From NCBI GenBank assembly GCA_044508215.1, contig JBIQID010000003.1, positions 1 through 64,000 on the forward strand: a DNA stretch of 64,000 nt, written 5' to 3'. The notes beneath the pieces are model-generated. The model saw nothing but the letters and a program-made list of their open reading frames with translations. It was not told where the DNA came from and made no database searches. The translations under genes and the position numbers were made by a program. Below are positions 52,107 to 60,402 of this stretch, piece by piece; the stretch's first letter is position 1; every line of letters begins with the position of its first letter. The DNA comes from JAEZFI01 sp044508215 (lineage in GTDB: Bacteria; Actinomycetota; Acidimicrobiia; Acidimicrobiales; Microtrichaceae).

Positions 52107-54610
52107 GCGCCCGCGGACCAGAGGCGGCACAGGACGAGGCGGCGCTCGAGGAGGTGCCGGACGACGAGGAGTCGTCACGTGGCGAACCCGACCCGGGACC
52201 GGCGATCTCGGCAGCCGAGGAGGACGCCGGCAAGCTCGACCGGTTGACCGATCGGCTCCGCCACGCCGGCGAGTCGCTCGTCGACCTCGAACCGGAGGAC
52301 CCCGGCGCGCAGGTGCGCTACGAGCGCTCGTCCCGTGCGGTCATCCGGCTCCTCGCGTGCCTGCTGGGGATCGCCGCCGTGGGCGTGCTCGGCGAGCTCC
52401 TCCCGTCGGCCCACGACGGTCTCGAACAGGACCTGAACGAAGGGGTCGGCAGGTGGGCGTCGAGCATCGGCCGCTTCAGCGACGCCGCTGCCGTCATCGC
52501 GGCCGTGGTCACGATGGGGATCTCCATCGGTGCGTCGGTCGTGGCGCGTGCGGCGCGGCAGGTGGTCACCGCCACCGCAGCAGCAGCGGGGACCGCGTTC
52601 GTGGTCGTGGCCGCGGCTCGCATCGGCGGTGTCTCGCCGGGCGCGGTCAGCACCGAGGAATGGCTGATCGCCGTCGCTGCGGCGGGCATCGCGGTGACGG
52701 CGATGTCGTTCTCCGTCGTCGCGGCGCCGATGACGAGGCTGGCGGCCACGACGATCGCGGTGCTGCTCCTCGGGGGCGTGCTCGGCGGCAGCGTCTCCCT
52801 GGCCTCGCGAGCGATGGCGCTGCTCACCGGTGGGGCGGTCGGTTCCATCGCCGCCTTGGCGGTCGGCACCCGCACGCGGAGGATCGGCCGCGACGAGCTG
52901 GCGGCGGCGATGGCGGCGGTGCGCCTCCCGGTCGCCCACCTCAGGCCACACGACGGGGACGCCCGCGGGTCGCAACCGTGGACCGCGACGCTGGCGACGG
53001 GTCGGAAGGTGTTCGTGAAGGTCACTGCGGTGGACGAGCTGCGCTCCGACCAGCTCTTCCGCCTCTGGCGGCGTGTCGCCCTTCGACGGGCGGACGACGA
53101 GCGATCACCAGGGTCGGTGCGACGAGCGGTGGAGCACGAGGCGTTCGTGGCGCAGTTCGCCCGCGATGCCGGCGTGACCACGCCGTCGGTCCTGACTCTC
53201 GGGTCCCTCGGCGTGCGTCGCGGGATGTTCGCCGTGTTCAGCATCGTCGAGGGTGCGCCCCTCGACGAGCAGGAGGACATCGACGAACCGGTGCTGCGGT
53301 CGGCGTGGTCGCAGGTGCAGATCCTGCGCCGCTCCCGCATCGCCCACCGGGACCTCCGCGCTGCGAACCTGATGGTCTCGGACGGCGAGGTGTGCCTCAT
53401 CGACTTCGGCTTCGCCGAGATGGCCGCCACCCAGGACCTGTTGGACCGCGACCTGGCCGAGCTGCTCGTCTCGACCTCCGCGCTCGTGGGCGTGGAGCGG
53501 GCCGTCTCCGCAGCCGTGGCCGTGATGGGTGCCGACGAGATGGCGGCGGCGATCCCGTGGGTGCAGCCGCTCGCGGTGTCCACCGCCTCCCGACGTGCGC
53601 TGCCGAAGGAAGGCTTCGCCGAGCTCCGCGAGGCCGTCCGTGCCGCGGCGGGCATCAGCGCCCCCGAGCTCCCTCAACTGCGGCGCGTCTCGCCGAAGGC
53701 GCTCGTGGCGACGCTCGCGCTCGGCATCGCGGTCTGGGCGCTCCTGCCCCAGATCGGCAGCGGGGTCGACTGGGACGCCGTGCTCGACGCCAGTCCGGCC
53801 TGGGCGGCCCTCGCCGTGGTCGCCAGCGTGCTCACGTACGTGGGAGCGTCCCTGTCGATGTCCGGTTCGGTGCCCGACTCGGTGCCGTTGCCGGGAGCGT
53901 TCTTCGCGCAGCTGGCGTCGTCGTTCACCAACCGGATCACGCCGGCGAAGGTGGGCGGGCTGGCGCTGAACGTCCGCTACCTGTCGAAGCAGGGGGTCGA
54001 CACCGCGACCGCAGCCACCGGCGTGGCGGTCTCGACGGTGGCCGGCGTCGTCGTCCACGTCACGCTGATGGCGATCACCGTGCTGTGGGCGGGCAACGTC
54101 GGGATGTCCACGGTCAGCCTCCCGTCGCCTCGCATCCTGGTCCTGGTCGCGGTGGGGCTGGGGGCGGCCGCGGCGGTCGTCGCGGTCGTCCGTCCGCTGC
54201 GCGAGTGGTGCCGCAGCCGTGCCCTCCCGGCGCTGCGCCGGTCGCTCCGGTCGTTCGTCGAGGTCATGCGGTCGCCGCAGGACGTGGCGATGCTGCTGGG
54301 CGGATCCGCGCTCGTCACGGTGGCGAACCTGGCTGCCTTCTACGTGAGCCTGCTCGCGTTCGACATCGACGTCGCGCTGTCGACGGCAGCGCTCGTGTTC
54401 CTCGCGGGATCGGCGCTCGCACAGGCGGTCCCGACGCCCGGTGGGCTGGGCGCCACCGAGGCGGCCCTGGTCGGCGGTCTCATGGTGGTCTCGGTCGGCG
54501 AGCAGACGGCCATCCCCGCAGTGCTCCTGTTCCGGCTCGCCACGTTCTGGTTGCCGATCCTGCCCGGCTGGATCGCGTTCACGGTCCTGCAGCGGCGAGG
54601 AGCCATCTGA
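52103..54610 (+). CDS. Membrane fusion: PAP2-like helices, kinase-like domain, LPG-synthase/flippase-like domain
   Basis: 835 residues. Residues 1-75 are acidic and soluble. A block of about six helices (78-255) resembles a PAP2 domain with catalytic residues lost: SR (235-236) remains, but the His and Asp positions are Thr and Val. A kinase-like domain follows: VK (K306), Glu in AVEHEAF, HRD (415-417), N422 and DFG (434-436), so nucleotide binding is likely. From about 500 comes a multi-helix UPF0104/lysylphosphatidylglycerol-synthase-type domain (FFAQLASSFTNRITPAKVGGLALNVRYL, VPTPGGLGATEAALVGGL). GTG start overlaps the PAP2 gene. A role in lipid-linked intermediate transport is inferred. 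Confidence 0.85.
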   Translation: MSARGPEAAQDEAALEEVPDDEESSRGEPDPGPAISAAEEDAGKLDRLTDRLRHAGESLVDLEPEDPGAQVRYERSSRAVIRLLACLLGIAAVGVLGELLPSAHDGLEQDLNEGVGRWASSIGRFSDAAAVIAAVVTMGISIGASVVARAARQVVTATAAAAGTAFVVVAAARIGGVSPGAVSTEEWLIAVAAAGIAVTAMSFSVVAAPMTRLAATTIAVLLLGGVLGGSVSLASRAMALLTGGAVGSIAALAVGTRTRRIGRDELAAAMAAVRLPVAHLRPHDGDARGSQPWTATLATGRKVFVKVTAVDELRSDQLFRLWRRVALRRADDERSPGSVRRAVEHEAFVAQFARDAGVTTPSVLTLGSLGVRRGMFAVFSIVEGAPLDEQEDIDEPVLRSAWSQVQILRRSRIAHRDLRAANLMVSDGEVCLIDFGFAEMAATQDLLDRDLAELLVSTSALVGVERAVSAAVAVMGADEMAAAIPWVQPLAVSTASRRALPKEGFAELREAVRAAAGISAPELPQLRRVSPKALVATLALGIAVWALLPQIGSGVDWDAVLDASPAWAALAVVASVLTYVGASLSMSGSVPDSVPLPGAFFAQLASSFTNRITPAKVGGLALNVRYLSKQGVDTATAATGVAVSTVAGVVVHVTLMAITVLWAGNVGMSTVSLPSPRILVLVAVGLGAAAAVVAVVRPLREWCRSRALPALRRSLRSFVEVMRSPQDVAMLLGGSALVTVANLAAFYVSLLAFDIDVALSTAALVFLAGSALAQAVPTPGGLGATEAALVGGLMVVSVGEQTAIPAVLLFRLATFWLPILPGWIAFTVLQRRGAI

Positions 54611-54611
54611 G

Positions 54612-55406
54612 GTGTCGGTGGAGAGCGGCGCATCGTCGGCCGATGGGCTCATCGACGAGCCGCCCCTCGACGAGCCCGTCGACGAAGCGGCGCTGCTCGC
54701 CGATGCCGCCGCGGACTCGGCGGGGCTGCGCCGGGCCCGCCGCCGCGCCGGCTGGCTGGGTGCGGCGCTGCTGGCCGTCGCTGTCGCCCTCACCGTGCCG
54801 CTCCTGGTGGATGCCACCGATCCGTGGTTCCGACCCTTCGACGATGCCGTGCACGACTGGGCCGTCGACCACCGCGCCGATGGGGCGACCGCGCTGGCGA
54901 AGCTGCTCAGCGTCATCGGTTCGAGCTGGGTGACCCTCCCGGTTCGGCTCGGTGTGGTGCTGCTGCTCGTGGTGCGCCGCCGATGGACCCAGCTGGGGGC
55001 GTTCGTGGTGGCGATCGTGGCCGCCGAGTTGGCGACCGGGCCGCTGAAGGCGCTGGTCGGCCGTGATCGCCCCCTCGACCCCCTGGTGGTCACCACCGGG
55101 ATGTCGTTCCCGTCGGGGCACGCGATCGCGGGCGCGGTGACCGCCTTCGGGGTGGTCGCTGCGCTCCTGCCGCGTGGTCGCCGGCGGTGGCACTGGTTCG
55201 TGGCCGCCAGCGCGTTCGCAGCCCTCATGTCGTGGTCACGGGTGTACCTCGCGGCCCACTGGGCCAGCGACACGATCGCGGGGACCGCCATCGGCGTGGG
55301 CGTGGCCCTGCTGGCCGAGGTGGCGTTCGAAGGGGGACGCACCGCGGTCGCCACCACCGTCGAGCCAGGTGCTGCCGACGGCCGACCGCCCCGCGAGCAG
55401 GGCTGA
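54612..55406 (+). CDS. PAP2-family phosphatase
   Basis: 264 residues; a 45-residue acidic N-terminus precedes the membrane part. KALVGRDRP, SFPSGHA and SRVYLAAHWASDTIAG are complete catalytic motifs. The C-terminal 25 residues are soluble. The GTG lies one base after the fusion gene stop, so it is co-transcribed. This is the second active-looking PAP2 in the operon; undecaprenyl or phosphatidylglycerol phosphate are candidate substrates. Confidence 0.88.
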   Translation: MSVESGASSADGLIDEPPLDEPVDEAALLADAAADSAGLRRARRRAGWLGAALLAVAVALTVPLLVDATDPWFRPFDDAVHDWAVDHRADGATALAKLLSVIGSSWVTLPVRLGVVLLLVVRRRWTQLGAFVVAIVAAELATGPLKALVGRDRPLDPLVVTTGMSFPSGHAIAGAVTAFGVVAALLPRGRRRWHWFVAASAFAALMSWSRVYLAAHWASDTIAGTAIGVGVALLAEVAFEGGRTAVATTVEPGAADGRPPREQG

Positions 55407-55470
55407 CGCCGTCCGGGCGAGACTGTCCCGACGCACGGCCGACCGGCCCGTCAGCGCAACAGGGGGCGAC

Positions 55471-57135
55471 ATGGCAGCGGACATCGTGATCCGTGGCGGG
55501 GACGTGATCGACGGCACCGGGGCTCCGCGCCGGCGGGCGGACGTCGCCGTGACCGACGGGGTGATTTCCGACATCGGGACCGGGCTCGCGGGACGGCGTG
55601 AGCTGGACGCGTCGGGACACGTCGTCACGCCGGGCTTCATCGACATCCACACCCACTACGACGCCCAGGTGTTCTGGGATCCGCACCTCACGCCGTCGTC
55701 CCACCACGGGGTGACGTCCGTGGTCGCCGGCAACTGCGGGTTCTCGATCGCTCCGGTCCGCCCCGACCTGGTGCAGCTGCTGGCCCGCACCCTCCAGCAC
55801 GTGGAGGACATGGACCTCGACACCCTCACCGTCGGGGTGCCGTGGGACGAGTTCGAGAGCTTCCCCCAGTACCTCGACGCGGTCGCCCGGCGGGGCACCT
55901 CGTTGAACTACGGCTGCTACGTGGGCCACACCGCGCTGCGGTTGTGGGCGATGGGGGAGGAGGGGTACGAGCGGGAGCCGAGCGGCGCCGAGCTCTACGC
56001 GATGCGCGCCGCTGTCTCGGCTGCGATGGACGCGGGTGCCATGGGGTTCGCCACCTCGGCGTCGCCGACCCACAACGGCGACATGGGCCGACCGGTCCCC
56101 AGCCGGCTCGCCTCGCTCGAGGAGGTCCGCGTCCTGGCGGAGCCGCTCAGCGACGCCGGTCGGGGCGTGGTCGCGATGCTGCCCGGCGGGGTGTTCGAGC
56201 ACCGGGAGGTGTTCGAGCTGCAGCGTGAGCTGGGCCGGCCGATCACCTGGACCGCGCTGCTGACCCTGAAGGGCAAGACCTACCACGAGCGGGTGATGGC
56301 GGAGCACGCCGCAGCGCGGGCTGAGGGGGTGGACGTCTGGCCGCAGGTGTCGTGCCGGCCGCTGGTGTTCCAGATGAACCTCGCCGATCCGTTCACGCTG
56401 AACATGCGGGAGTCGTTCCGGGCGCTCATGGGGGCTCCGGCCGAGGAACGCCTCGCCGCCTACCGGGATCCGACGTGGAGGGCCGCTGCGTGGGAGGAGC
56501 TGCAGGGGAGGGGAGCGCTCCCGTTCAACTTCGATGCGCTCTCGGTCGCCGAGAGCGACCTGCGTCCGGACCTGGTCGGTCGCAGCGTCCCGGAGCTGGC
56601 GGAGGAGCAGGGGGTCACGCCGCTCGACGTGATGCTCGACCTCTCGCTCGCCGATGACCTGCGGACGCGCTTCTGGTCGGTCCTCGCCAACGACGACCCG
56701 GACGCGATCGCGTGGCTGCTCCCTCGTGACGACGTCCTGTTGGGTCTCGCGGACTCGGGCGCGCACGTCAGCCAGCTCTGCGACGCGTGCTTCTCCACCG
56801 ACCTTTTGGGCCCGTGGGTGCGGGATCGGGGCGTCATGCCGCTGGAACGAGCGGTCCACAAGCTCACGGCAGAACCGGCGGGCGTGTTCGGCCTGGAGGG
56901 CCGGGGCGTGCTCCGGCCCGGTGCCGCGGCCGACGTGGCGGTGTTCGATCCCGACACGGTGGCGCCGGGGCCCCTCCGACGGGTCCGGGACTTCCCGGCC
57001 GACGGCGAGCGGTTGACGGCCGACGCACCGGTGGGGATGGCCCACGTGTTGGTCAACGGGGTGCCGATCCGTGTCGACGGGAAGCCGGACGAGGAGGGCC
57101 TCGAGGGTCGGCCCGGCGTGCTGCTCGGACGCTGA
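55471..57135 (+). CDS. N-acyl-D-amino-acid deacylase-like amidohydrolase
   Basis: Metal-dependent amidohydrolase, 554 residues. HTHYD (60-64) is the metal motif and AGNCGFS (C89) matches the D-aminoacylase metal-cysteine; GFATSASPTHNGDMGR and LADSGAHVSQLCDACFSTDLLG supply later ligands. The C-terminal RGVLRPGAAADVAVFDPDTVAPG is the small beta domain. D-aminoacylase-like enzymes release D-amino acids from N-acyl forms, but many relatives have other substrates. GGGGGCG precedes ATG 55471. Followed by a hairpin at 57138. Confidence 0.88.
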   Translation: MAADIVIRGGDVIDGTGAPRRRADVAVTDGVISDIGTGLAGRRELDASGHVVTPGFIDIHTHYDAQVFWDPHLTPSSHHGVTSVVAGNCGFSIAPVRPDLVQLLARTLQHVEDMDLDTLTVGVPWDEFESFPQYLDAVARRGTSLNYGCYVGHTALRLWAMGEEGYEREPSGAELYAMRAAVSAAMDAGAMGFATSASPTHNGDMGRPVPSRLASLEEVRVLAEPLSDAGRGVVAMLPGGVFEHREVFELQRELGRPITWTALLTLKGKTYHERVMAEHAAARAEGVDVWPQVSCRPLVFQMNLADPFTLNMRESFRALMGAPAEERLAAYRDPTWRAAAWEELQGRGALPFNFDALSVAESDLRPDLVGRSVPELAEEQGVTPLDVMLDLSLADDLRTRFWSVLANDDPDAIAWLLPRDDVLLGLADSGAHVSQLCDACFSTDLLGPWVRDRGVMPLERAVHKLTAEPAGVFGLEGRGVLRPGAAADVAVFDPDTVAPGPLRRVRDFPADGERLTADAPVGMAHVLVNGVPIRVDGKPDEEGLEGRPGVLLGR

Positions 57136-57137
57136 CG

Positions 57138-57157
57138 GGGCTGGGGAGGGCCAGCCC
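57138..57157 (+). terminator. Hairpin after the amidohydrolase
   Basis: GGGCTGG and CCAGCCC pair around GGAGGG, starting three bases after the stop codon. Likely terminator. Confidence 0.5.
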
Positions 57158-57201
57158 GGGCAGGCCTCTCGGGCGTCGACCGGGTAGTTCATCCCGAGTC
57201 C

Positions 57202-57229
57202 TCAAGGCGGGCTCGCGGCGGACCGATGG
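57202..57229 (+). promoter_or_regulatory. Possible sigma-28 (FliA/WhiG)-type promoter
   Basis: TCAA (57202-57205), 16 bases, then ACCGATGG (57222-57229) resembles the TAAA-N15/16-GCCGATAA consensus of motility sigma factors. It lies about 170 bases before the HDOD/GGDEF-EAL genes. The remaining bases up to 57397 show nothing else recognisable. Confidence 0.3.
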
Positions 57230-57397
57230 ATGCGGTGACCACTCAGGTCTCGGCGTGGAGCGGTGCTGCCATCTCGGTTGGATGGCGATCCGGGCTGCGG
57301 CGTGGCCCGTGGTCGCCGACCGGCGGGCGCGCCCTCCGGTCGGGGGTCGGGAACACGGACGTTCCCCGACGACGACCTCGACACGACGAAACCTCAC

Positions 57398-58351
57398 ATG
57401 GCCCTGCTTCCACCGCCCAGGCTCGAGCCGACGCACCATCGACCCGTCGCGGTCCCGGCCGGCCAGATGCGGGGTGCGGGTCTCCTTCGTCCGGTCCCCA
57501 CCACCAGCGCTCGTACTGAGCGGCCGCATCGCAGGCGAAAGGCGGCGGGCGAGCTCGAGGCCCTCCTCGCCACCATGGACGCGTTCCCGTCGAACCCGAG
57601 CGTGGCGATGCGCGTGCTCTGGATCGCCGACGATCCCCGGGCCACCGCGCCGCTCCTCGCCAACACGCTCGAGCAGGACCCAGCGCTGACGGCTCGGGTG
57701 CTTCGCATCGCGAACTCGGCCTACTTCTCGCCCGGCTCGCGGGTCACGAACGTGCCGCGAGCCGTGGTGACCGTGGGGTTCGCCACCGTCCGAGCCCTCG
57801 CCGCCGGAGCGGTGACCGGCCTGGACGACGGCGGCCGGCTGCCCGACGACTTCTGGGAGCACTCGGCGCAGGTCGCCCACGCGACGGGGCTCGTCGCCCG
57901 CCAGCTGGGCGTCGGCGCGAACGACGCGTTCGCCGCCGGCCTGCTCCACGACCTCGGTGAGGGGATCATGTGCCGGACCGCGCCCGACGTGTGGGCGGAG
58001 ATCGCCGAGGCGACGGAGACGGACACCACCGAGCGGCTCGACCTCGAGCGGGACCGCTTCGGCCACGACCACGCCGAGGTCGCGGGGAGGATCCTGCGGG
58101 CCTGGCACCTCCCCGAGTCGCTGAGCGACGCCGTCCGCACCCACCACCTCGCCGAGCCGGCGAACGCGCTCGGGCGGGCCCTGGCCTGCGGCGCGGCGTT
58201 CGCGTCGCTGGTGTGCGCCGAGCGCGATGACGAGCACCGGGAGGCGGCGCTCGAGAGGCTGGAGAGCGAGGGCATCACCGCCGAGTTCGTCGAGCGCGTG
58301 GGGCCCCGGCTCGCCGAGGAGACCGCTGCGCTCGCGGAGTCGTTCCGTTGA
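57398..58351 (+). CDS. HDOD-domain signalling protein
   Basis: A 317-residue protein. After about 50 residues of basic, proline-rich N-terminus comes an HDOD domain: LLATMDAFPSNPSVAMRVLWIADDP, LEQDPALTARVLRIANSAYFSPGSRVTNVPRAVVTVGFATVRALA and AFAAGLLHDLGEGI. The HD residues needed for phosphodiesterase activity are only partly kept (HDLGE), as usual in HDOD proteins, which act as scaffolds in signalling. ATG 57398 has no good ribosome site. The stop overlaps the TTG start of the GGDEF-EAL gene. Confidence 0.87.
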   Translation: MALLPPPRLEPTHHRPVAVPAGQMRGAGLLRPVPTTSARTERPHRRRKAAGELEALLATMDAFPSNPSVAMRVLWIADDPRATAPLLANTLEQDPALTARVLRIANSAYFSPGSRVTNVPRAVVTVGFATVRALAAGAVTGLDDGGRLPDDFWEHSAQVAHATGLVARQLGVGANDAFAAGLLHDLGEGIMCRTAPDVWAEIAEATETDTTERLDLERDRFGHDHAEVAGRILRAWHLPESLSDAVRTHHLAEPANALGRALACGAAFASLVCAERDDEHREAALERLESEGITAEFVERVGPRLAEETAALAESFR

Positions 58352-60378
58352 GCCTGGCGCCGCCGGGGGCACTGGTCAGGCTGGCGCCGCTCGCGCCCGA
58401 CCACGGTGACGTGTTCGAGGCGTTCCCGTGGCCGACGCTCATCTGCGACCCGGCGGGTCTGGTCGTGGACCGGAACTCGGCAGCGGCGAACAGCTTGGGC
58501 GCGTCGATCGGCGTGCCGCTCAGCTCGCTCTTCTGCGAAGGCGACGACGTCGACACCCAGGCGGTGCGGGCGGCGGGGGGTGTGGCAGCCGAGCGTTCGG
58601 TGCTCACCCGTGCCGGGTGGCCGGGCCAGCTGCACCTGAACCCGCTGCGGGTCGGGCTGTGGTCGGTCGCCACCGTGCGCCCCAGCGGCGACGACGTCCG
58701 GCGCGACCAGGCGCTCCGCGCCCACGAGGACCGCTTCCAGGCGTTGTGCGCCCATGCGCCGGCCGGCATCCTCTGCGCCGAGGCGGGCATGCGGGTCGAC
58801 TACGTGAACGACCGCTGCGCAGAGCTGTTCGGCGTGGCGCCCGAGGGGATGTGGGGCTTCGGGTGGCTCGACGGCCTGGACGGCGAGGGTGCCGTCGAGG
58901 CGGCGGTGGAGGCGGTCGAGCGTGCCGTCGGCGGCGAGTCGGTGGGCCCCGTCGCCCTCACGGTGAGGCGGCCCGACGGGACGCGGCGGCGGGTCGAGGT
59001 GCGCTGCGCTCCCAACGGCACGTCGAGCGGCGGGTTCGTCGCCACGATCGAGGACGTCACCGAGGCGTGGACCCTGGCCGAGCGCCTCGAGCGGCAGGCA
59101 CGCAACGACGAGCTCACGGGGCTGGGCAACCGGCGGGTGATGGTCGACGCGATCGAGCAGGCGGTGGAAGCGGTGCACGCCGGCCGCCCGCCGTCGGCGC
59201 TGCTGTTCATCGACCTGGACAACTTCAAGTTCGTGAACGACACGTTCGGACACAACGCCGGCGACGCGCTGCTGGTCGAGGCGGCGAGGCGGCTGCTCGA
59301 CGGCGTCCGCGACGTCGACGTGGTCACGCGCTTCGGCGGCGACGAGTTCGTGGTGCTCCTCCCGGAGTGCGAGCGCGACGTCACCGACGTCGCCGACCGC
59401 CTCGTGGCCGCCATGGCGGCGCCGTACCACATCGACAACCGGGTGGCCGTGGTCACCGCGTCGGCCGGGATCGTGATGGTCGACGGGACCGGCGACGCCG
59501 AGGACGTGCTCCGCAACGCCGACGTGGCGATGTACCAGGCGAAGCGGGGCGGCAAGAACCGGGCCGCCACGTTCTCGCCGGCCGAGCGCCAGGCCGCCGA
59601 GCACCACATGACCGTCCTCGCCCGGCTGCGTGAAGCCCTCGAGGCGCACCCCGAGCGGTTCTCGGTGGCCTACCAGACGATCTGCACGCTCGACGGGGAG
59701 ACGCTCGGTGTGGAGGCGCTCGCCCGCTGGGAGGATCCCGAGCTGGGTGCGGTGTCGCCCGACGTGTTCATCGCGACGGCCGAGATGAGCGGCTACGCGT
59801 CGCAGATCGGCGAGCTGATCCGCGGGATCGCCATCGCGGATGCTGCTCGGTGGAGGGCACAGGGATGGGACGGCTACCTCTCGGTGAACGTCTCGGCCGA
59901 GGAGCTGAGCGACGAGCGCCTCGCCAACCGCCTGACGAACCAGCTGGTCGCAGCCGGGTTCCCCTCGGCGTCGCTGTGCGTCGAGGTGACCGAGACGTCG
60001 GTGATGTCCGATCCGGAGGAGGCGCGTCGGATCCTGGACGGTCTGGCCACCCTCGGGGTTAGGATCTCGATCGACGACTTCGGTACGGGCCATTCCTCGT
60101 TGGCGTACCTGAAGCGCTTCCCGGTGAGCGTCCTGAAGGTCGACCGTGAGTTCGTGGACGGCGTCGGCGCCCAAGGCGAGGACCGGGCGATCTGCGCGGC
60201 GATCGTGGCGTTCGCCCATGCGATCGGGGTCAGTGTGATCGCGGAGGGGGTCGAGACGGAGGCGCAGGTCGCGGCGCTCCGGGAGCTCGGCGTCTCGGCG
60301 GGACAGGGCTGGTTCTTCTCCAAGCCGGCGCCCGCGGAAGAGCTGTCGGCCGTGCTGGACCCACGTCCGACGGGCTGA
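58348..60378 (+). CDS. PAS-GGDEF-EAL c-di-GMP protein
   Basis: 676 residues. Two PAS-like regions (about 20-120 and 130-245), then GGDEF (330-334) with the RxxD inhibitory site at 321-324, then EAL (456-458). EAL catalytic residues are all visible: EALAR, SVNVSAEEL (Asn), VEVTET (Glu), IDDFGTG (Asp pair), VLKVDREFV (Lys) and IAEGVET (Glu). Both making and breaking of c-di-GMP thus look possible, with the PAS regions deciding. No membrane helix. Start is TTG 58348 in a TTGA overlap with the HDOD stop, so translation is coupled. Convergent with the SpoIIE-type phosphatase gene. Confidence 0.92.
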   Translation: MSLAPPGALVRLAPLAPDHGDVFEAFPWPTLICDPAGLVVDRNSAAANSLGASIGVPLSSLFCEGDDVDTQAVRAAGGVAAERSVLTRAGWPGQLHLNPLRVGLWSVATVRPSGDDVRRDQALRAHEDRFQALCAHAPAGILCAEAGMRVDYVNDRCAELFGVAPEGMWGFGWLDGLDGEGAVEAAVEAVERAVGGESVGPVALTVRRPDGTRRRVEVRCAPNGTSSGGFVATIEDVTEAWTLAERLERQARNDELTGLGNRRVMVDAIEQAVEAVHAGRPPSALLFIDLDNFKFVNDTFGHNAGDALLVEAARRLLDGVRDVDVVTRFGGDEFVVLLPECERDVTDVADRLVAAMAAPYHIDNRVAVVTASAGIVMVDGTGDAEDVLRNADVAMYQAKRGGKNRAATFSPAERQAAEHHMTVLARLREALEAHPERFSVAYQTICTLDGETLGVEALARWEDPELGAVSPDVFIATAEMSGYASQIGELIRGIAIADAARWRAQGWDGYLSVNVSAEELSDERLANRLTNQLVAAGFPSASLCVEVTETSVMSDPEEARRILDGLATLGVRISIDDFGTGHSSLAYLKRFPVSVLKVDREFVDGVGAQGEDRAICAAIVAFAHAIGVSVIAEGVETEAQVAALRELGVSAGQGWFFSKPAPAEELSAVLDPRPTG

Positions 60379-60402
60379 GCGGCGCCGCGTCGTCGGGGTG
60401 CC

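Noticed and set aside
51823..54933. A 1036-codon plus-strand open frame across the lipid-phosphate operon
   Set aside because: It is out of frame with the PAP2 and fusion genes and reads as arginine-rich nonsense; the real frames carry intact motifs and coupled joints.
53105..55357. Minus-strand open frame of 750 codons
   Set aside because: Antisense to the fusion and PAP2 genes, low-complexity translation, no motif.
57226..57397. A longer HDOD protein starting upstream of 57398
   Set aside because: The added residues are disordered and unlike the family, and no ribosome site supports the earlier start codons.
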